In this document: positions 24,017 to 27,357 of the stretch, in pieces
Numbering within the stretch: position 1 is the first letter of the stretch
How the letters are laid out: every line of letters begins with the position of its first letter
Assembly (NCBI GenBank): GCA_001801495.1
Contig: MGXW01000100.1
Span: 1-27,357 of the forward strand
DNA: 27,357 nt
DNA from: Gammaproteobacteria bacterium RIFCSPHIGHO2_12_FULL_37_34
GTDB lineage: Bacteria; Pseudomonadota; Gammaproteobacteria; DSM-16500
Direction of reading: 5' to 3'
Translations under genes and position numbers: made by a program
The notes under the pieces: model-generated
What the model saw: only the letters and a program-made list of their open reading frames with translations
Told to the model about the DNA's origin: nothing
The model's database searches: none

Positions 24017-27000
24017 ATGCAATCACGTGGATATCGAGAAGCTTTTAACTTTTCAGAAGAAAAACTTAAAGGGCTCTCAGAAGAAGAAATTGAAAAATCG
24101 CTCGATGAAGGAGCAAAAAACAAAAGAGAAAATTTAATTGTAGATCAAATTGCTTTTTATTCAAAAACTTTAAACAATCAAGTCGATGTAACTCCAGCTA
24201 ATGCCATTCCATTATTATTTGAAAAAGCTCAAGATGGTTGGTATAAAATTAGTAAGCCATCAGAAAAACCAATAGCTGACATTATACTTACTGTTCCTGA
24301 TAGCAAGATAAAAAAATTTATCAATAGCACAAAAAATGCTTTCGTAGCTTATCAAGCTTATTCTCAATCAGAAACTGCTGTTAATACAGGTTTAGCTGTC
24401 GGTATTGCAGCAGGTACGGCTGCCATTCCCATTCTACCACTGAGTTCTGCAGCTTATACAGCTCTTGATAAGGCAAGACCTATAGTAGGAGATTTTCTAC
24501 GTTATTCAGCCTCTTTAATCATGTTTAATATTATGCAAGCCTTTGGTGGGCCAGATGGATTAATTTATGATAAAAAAACAATAGAGGAATTTTGGGAAGC
24601 ACTTTCCGCTAATCAAAAAGAATTAATACAAACGCTAGCAGCAGAACATTTTAAATATTTGGTTGCTCTTGATACACAACGTGTAACTGATGAAGAACGG
24701 AACAACTACCAAAAATTGTTGATGCAGGGAACGGTATTACTCACCAATAGTATTGCTGATGATCTCAAAGAGGCTCTCAATAACCAAAGACAAGAAAGTG
24801 GTTTTGCTAAATTTAAAAGGAATTTCAGTGGGTTATTCAATCTACATAGTCCGGTTTCTTCATTCGAATTACAAAAAAGAATTTTCGCTACATTTGAAAA
24901 AAGTACTGAGGTTTCTGAAGACGCTTTGAGTGCGCTTTCTATTGTAGATAAGCGAAGAATGCAAGAAGATCAAGCAAGATGGAGCCAATTAAAAACACTA
25001 GCAAGCAATGAAAGCAGCAAACGAAGTGATATAGAGCAATATAATATATCGACAAAAGTATTCATTGATTCGGCAGCTGTACAGAAGAAGACTATATTTC
25101 TCGGCTCAGCTTATTCATATATGGTAGAAGGTAATATTTATGTGGATGTGAGTAGAGCAAGTGATGCATCAGAAGACAAGCTCTTATATAAGAATATTAA
25201 AATATTAGCCACTGATGCTCAAAGCCAATTAAGTGATTTATCAGCTCATACAGCAAATATTGGTATCCTAATAGGAAATACTGAACAATATCTCCAAAAA
25301 CAAGAAAGAGATTTAAATAATCTAGCTGCTATCCATGGGCCTATTTCTTCAATCAGTGCTCAAAGCCATCTTGAATTCTTAGAATATAAGCGTAAGGTAA
25401 GAGCGCAAGTTTTAGAATTGGTTCACTTATTAGCAAAATCAGAACAACAACCAGATCAAAAGATTCTCGATCAATTAAGAACATTTTATATAGAAACACT
25501 GCAAGGTGATGGCATTGATTTTAAGCATGCTCGTGAATATAAAATTCAAAATGAAAATGAAAGCCAACAGTTGGCACAAAAACTCCTTGAAAAAAGTAAT
25601 AGCACACCATTACTACTCATTGGCACATCCAATTATTGGCAACAATCTCAATCCGACCCAAAGGATGTTTTTAGTCAATTAATTGCTAAAAAAAATGCAG
25701 AAAAAACTAATCAGCAAATAGAAGGTTCGAAAGGAGAATACATTTCGCCAAAGGATATAACAACCATCATTACGAACACAAAAAAATTTCTTCTCTCACT
25801 TAAAAACACACCTGATTTGTATAATTTGTATCGATCCATTATCGCTCAAGAAATTGCATCGCTTAGTCTCTCCAGTGCGGCTGATCCACTCCTTATAAGC
25901 GCACTTGATAAATTTAGAGAAGAGTTAGGTATTCCGCGCCGATATTTTGATGATCTTGCTTATGCAAGCACGAGTATCAAACAGAATTTGCAAGATACCA
26001 TACCAGCTAACACCCGGTTAGATTTATTCTCTCGCGCTGCTGCGAATCAATCAGCCGATGAAATCTATCGCCTGAAATTGATCTCCCAACTTATATCAGC
26101 AGAATCTACACAGAAACGATTCGATACGCTCGATGAAGCGGCAGAGCATAATCAGGCTGTAAAAGCATTTACATCATTTAAACGCCTCATATCAGACATC
26201 GATCATAATGTTATTGATCAAGTTGCAAATCGTGCAAAAGGAATGCTACCGTCCGATAATGAAAAATTAAGATTAAATACAGTAAGTTTGATAGATGATG
26301 ATAAAAGTATTGTCTATGCTATAGCGAATACTTTTACAGCTGGTATTACCTCTTATGCAGCTTTCAAAGGTGTAAAAAGCATAACTCAAACAGGTATGGA
26401 AAAAATGGCTGCACAAGCAGGTGGATTAGCCCCTTTTGTTGGCGTACAAGTATCAGGTATCGCTCAAGGAGTAGCAAATAAGGTTGCTAAACCTATTGCT
26501 AACATGGTTGGATTTTTGGGTGGAATTGTTTCTTATCAAATTTACCAAGCAAGAAGCAATAAAGAAAAAAACGTTAATTATACTACTGAGGAGGCTAAGA
26601 AGATTTTCAATGCTCTCCCAATTAACGTGCAAAAACAAATTGCCATAATTAATGATATTTATCTTCGCTATTTGGCATTACTCGATAAAAAAACAACATC
26701 ACCTAGCGACAACGAATTGATATCCATTCGTCGTGAGCTAGGCAATGCGATTATTATCTTATCCACTATGACTACAAAAGAACAAAAAGAACAAGCTGAA
26801 AATTTAGAAGATAAACGATCTCCTGGGCAAAAAATAAAATCAACCCTCAAAAGTTGGTTAAACCTCATCCCAGGCGAGTCTAAGATTTCACCAGGCGATT
26901 TACAATCTACACTTTATACCGCCTTAGGAGATCTTGCTGGAAATGCCACTACTCTTGTCAGGAATAATCCATGGGCCAAATTTTGGCATGGTGTTGGCAA

Positions 27001-27357
27001 AACGTTACGTAATCGAGGGGCAACTAAATTTGTAGATGCGGTGAGCAAAATATATGATCGCTCCGTAATAGTAAACTTTTTTTCACCTCTACAAATCGAA
27101 AGACTCTCTCCTGATAAACGGAAAATTCTCCATCAAGAAAAAAAAGATTGGGAACGAGCTGCTCAAGATGCTGAAGCGTATCAACTATTACAACCTAAAC
27201 CAGAAGAGTATTTAAAAACATTACAAACATTTAACGACTCTAGATCTTCAAAAAAAATTCTTCTTGGTGCAGAATCCGCCTATTACATTGCTTATATGGA
27301 ACATGCTACTATTCCTAATGATAAAAATCTCGAGAAGTTAAAGGAAGAATCGATAAA
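24017..27357 (+). CDS. Giant orphan protein, partial (runs off the window)
   Basis: An open frame of 1113 complete codons has no stop before the edge. AAGAGA lies about 9 nt before the ATG. I do not recognise the protein. It is mostly helical and Lys/Glu/Gln-rich. Two hydrophobic Gly/Ala-rich segments lie at about 120-152 (GLAVGIAAGTAAIPILPLSS) and 155-178. Another pair lies at about 766-785 and 802-842 (GGLAPFVGVQVSGIAQG). These could insert in membranes or pack as glycine zippers. No signal peptide is visible. A middle region (about 430-480) could form coiled coil. Size, internal hydrophobic patches and orphan status recall translocated effectors or large toxins of intracellular bacteria; that is inference only. 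Confidence 0.8.
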   Translation, partial: MQSRGYREAFNFSEEKLKGLSEEEIEKSLDEGAKNKRENLIVDQIAFYSKTLNNQVDVTPANAIPLLFEKAQDGWYKISKPSEKPIADIILTVPDSKIKKFINSTKNAFVAYQAYSQSETAVNTGLAVGIAAGTAAIPILPLSSAAYTALDKARPIVGDFLRYSASLIMFNIMQAFGGPDGLIYDKKTIEEFWEALSANQKELIQTLAAEHFKYLVALDTQRVTDEERNNYQKLLMQGTVLLTNSIADDLKEALNNQRQESGFAKFKRNFSGLFNLHSPVSSFELQKRIFATFEKSTEVSEDALSALSIVDKRRMQEDQARWSQLKTLASNESSKRSDIEQYNISTKVFIDSAAVQKKTIFLGSAYSYMVEGNIYVDVSRASDASEDKLLYKNIKILATDAQSQLSDLSAHTANIGILIGNTEQYLQKQERDLNNLAAIHGPISSISAQSHLEFLEYKRKVRAQVLELVHLLAKSEQQPDQKILDQLRTFYIETLQGDGIDFKHAREYKIQNENESQQLAQKLLEKSNSTPLLLIGTSNYWQQSQSDPKDVFSQLIAKKNAEKTNQQIEGSKGEYISPKDITTIITNTKKFLLSLKNTPDLYNLYRSIIAQEIASLSLSSAADPLLISALDKFREELGIPRRYFDDLAYASTSIKQNLQDTIPANTRLDLFSRAAANQSADEIYRLKLISQLISAESTQKRFDTLDEAAEHNQAVKAFTSFKRLISDIDHNVIDQVANRAKGMLPSDNEKLRLNTVSLIDDDKSIVYAIANTFTAGITSYAAFKGVKSITQTGMEKMAAQAGGLAPFVGVQVSGIAQGVANKVAKPIANMVGFLGGIVSYQIYQARSNKEKNVNYTTEEAKKIFNALPINVQKQIAIINDIYLRYLALLDKKTTSPSDNELISIRRELGNAIIILSTMTTKEQKEQAENLEDKRSPGQKIKSTLKSWLNLIPGESKISPGDLQSTLYTALGDLAGNATTLVRNNPWAKFWHGVGKTLRNRGATKFVDAVSKIYDRSVIVNFFSPLQIERLSPDKRKILHQEKKDWERAAQDAEAYQLLQPKPEEYLKTLQTFNDSRSSKKILLGAESAYYIAYMEHATIPNDKNLEKLKEESI

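Overview
The window is AT-rich and densely coded, and it reads as a chromosomal segment of a gammaproteobacterium. A Legionella/Coxiella-type (order Legionellales), host-associated relative is the best guess. This rests on three things: a PmrA-type promoter box in front of a eukaryotic-like kinase gene, two further very large orphan genes with effector-like make-up, and ordinary gammaproteobacterial housekeeping genes between them. It is an inference from content; no rRNA or other taxonomic marker lies in the window.

Layout. Positions 27-1872 hold an overlapping pair, an endonuclease/exonuclease/phosphatase-fold protein and a ClsB-like cardiolipin synthase, matching the ybhP-clsB pairing of enterobacteria. 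Next, 1879-3791 carries a PmrA-like box, an extended -10 element and a GTG-initiated 606-residue protein with the ATP-binding and catalytic signature of PI3K/PI4K-like kinases. This is the best candidate for an undescribed secreted effector. Positions 3839-5107 encode an AAA ATPase/DUF4143 protein whose ribosome-binding site lies in a perfect hairpin. Positions 5151-9389 hold an IPNS-like dioxygenase, a rhodanese, an exported FKBP prolyl isomerase, a Bcr/CflA-type drug exporter and BirA.

Positions 9492-10903 encode an MCE (MlaD-like) protein and a PqiC-like lipoprotein with no ABC transporter beside them. A 180-bp MITE-like element (11013-11192) sits directly in front of an amino-acid permease. 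A methyltransferase-like protein and an 873-residue orphan with a Ser-rich linker and an SH3-ligand-like motif follow, then a Nudix protein and, on the minus strand, an Asp/Glu racemase-family protein lacking one catalytic Cys.

Positions 17508-18215 form a gene-poor scar: a decayed IS630-like transposase end joined to the 3' end of a group II intron (domains V and VI), followed by a 13-bp tandem repeat. A complete tripartite RND efflux operon occupies 18216-23926. From 24017 a giant orphan gene runs off the right edge.

How it fits together. Most housekeeping genes are independent units. The clear functional sets are the ybhP/clsB-like lipid pair, the MCE/lipoprotein pair for envelope lipid traffic, and the outer-membrane factor/adaptor/RND pump operon. 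The orphan genes at 1971, 13495 and 24017 are interspersed singly among core genes, as Dot/Icm effector genes typically are in Legionellales. Only the first shows a regulatory signal supporting that idea.
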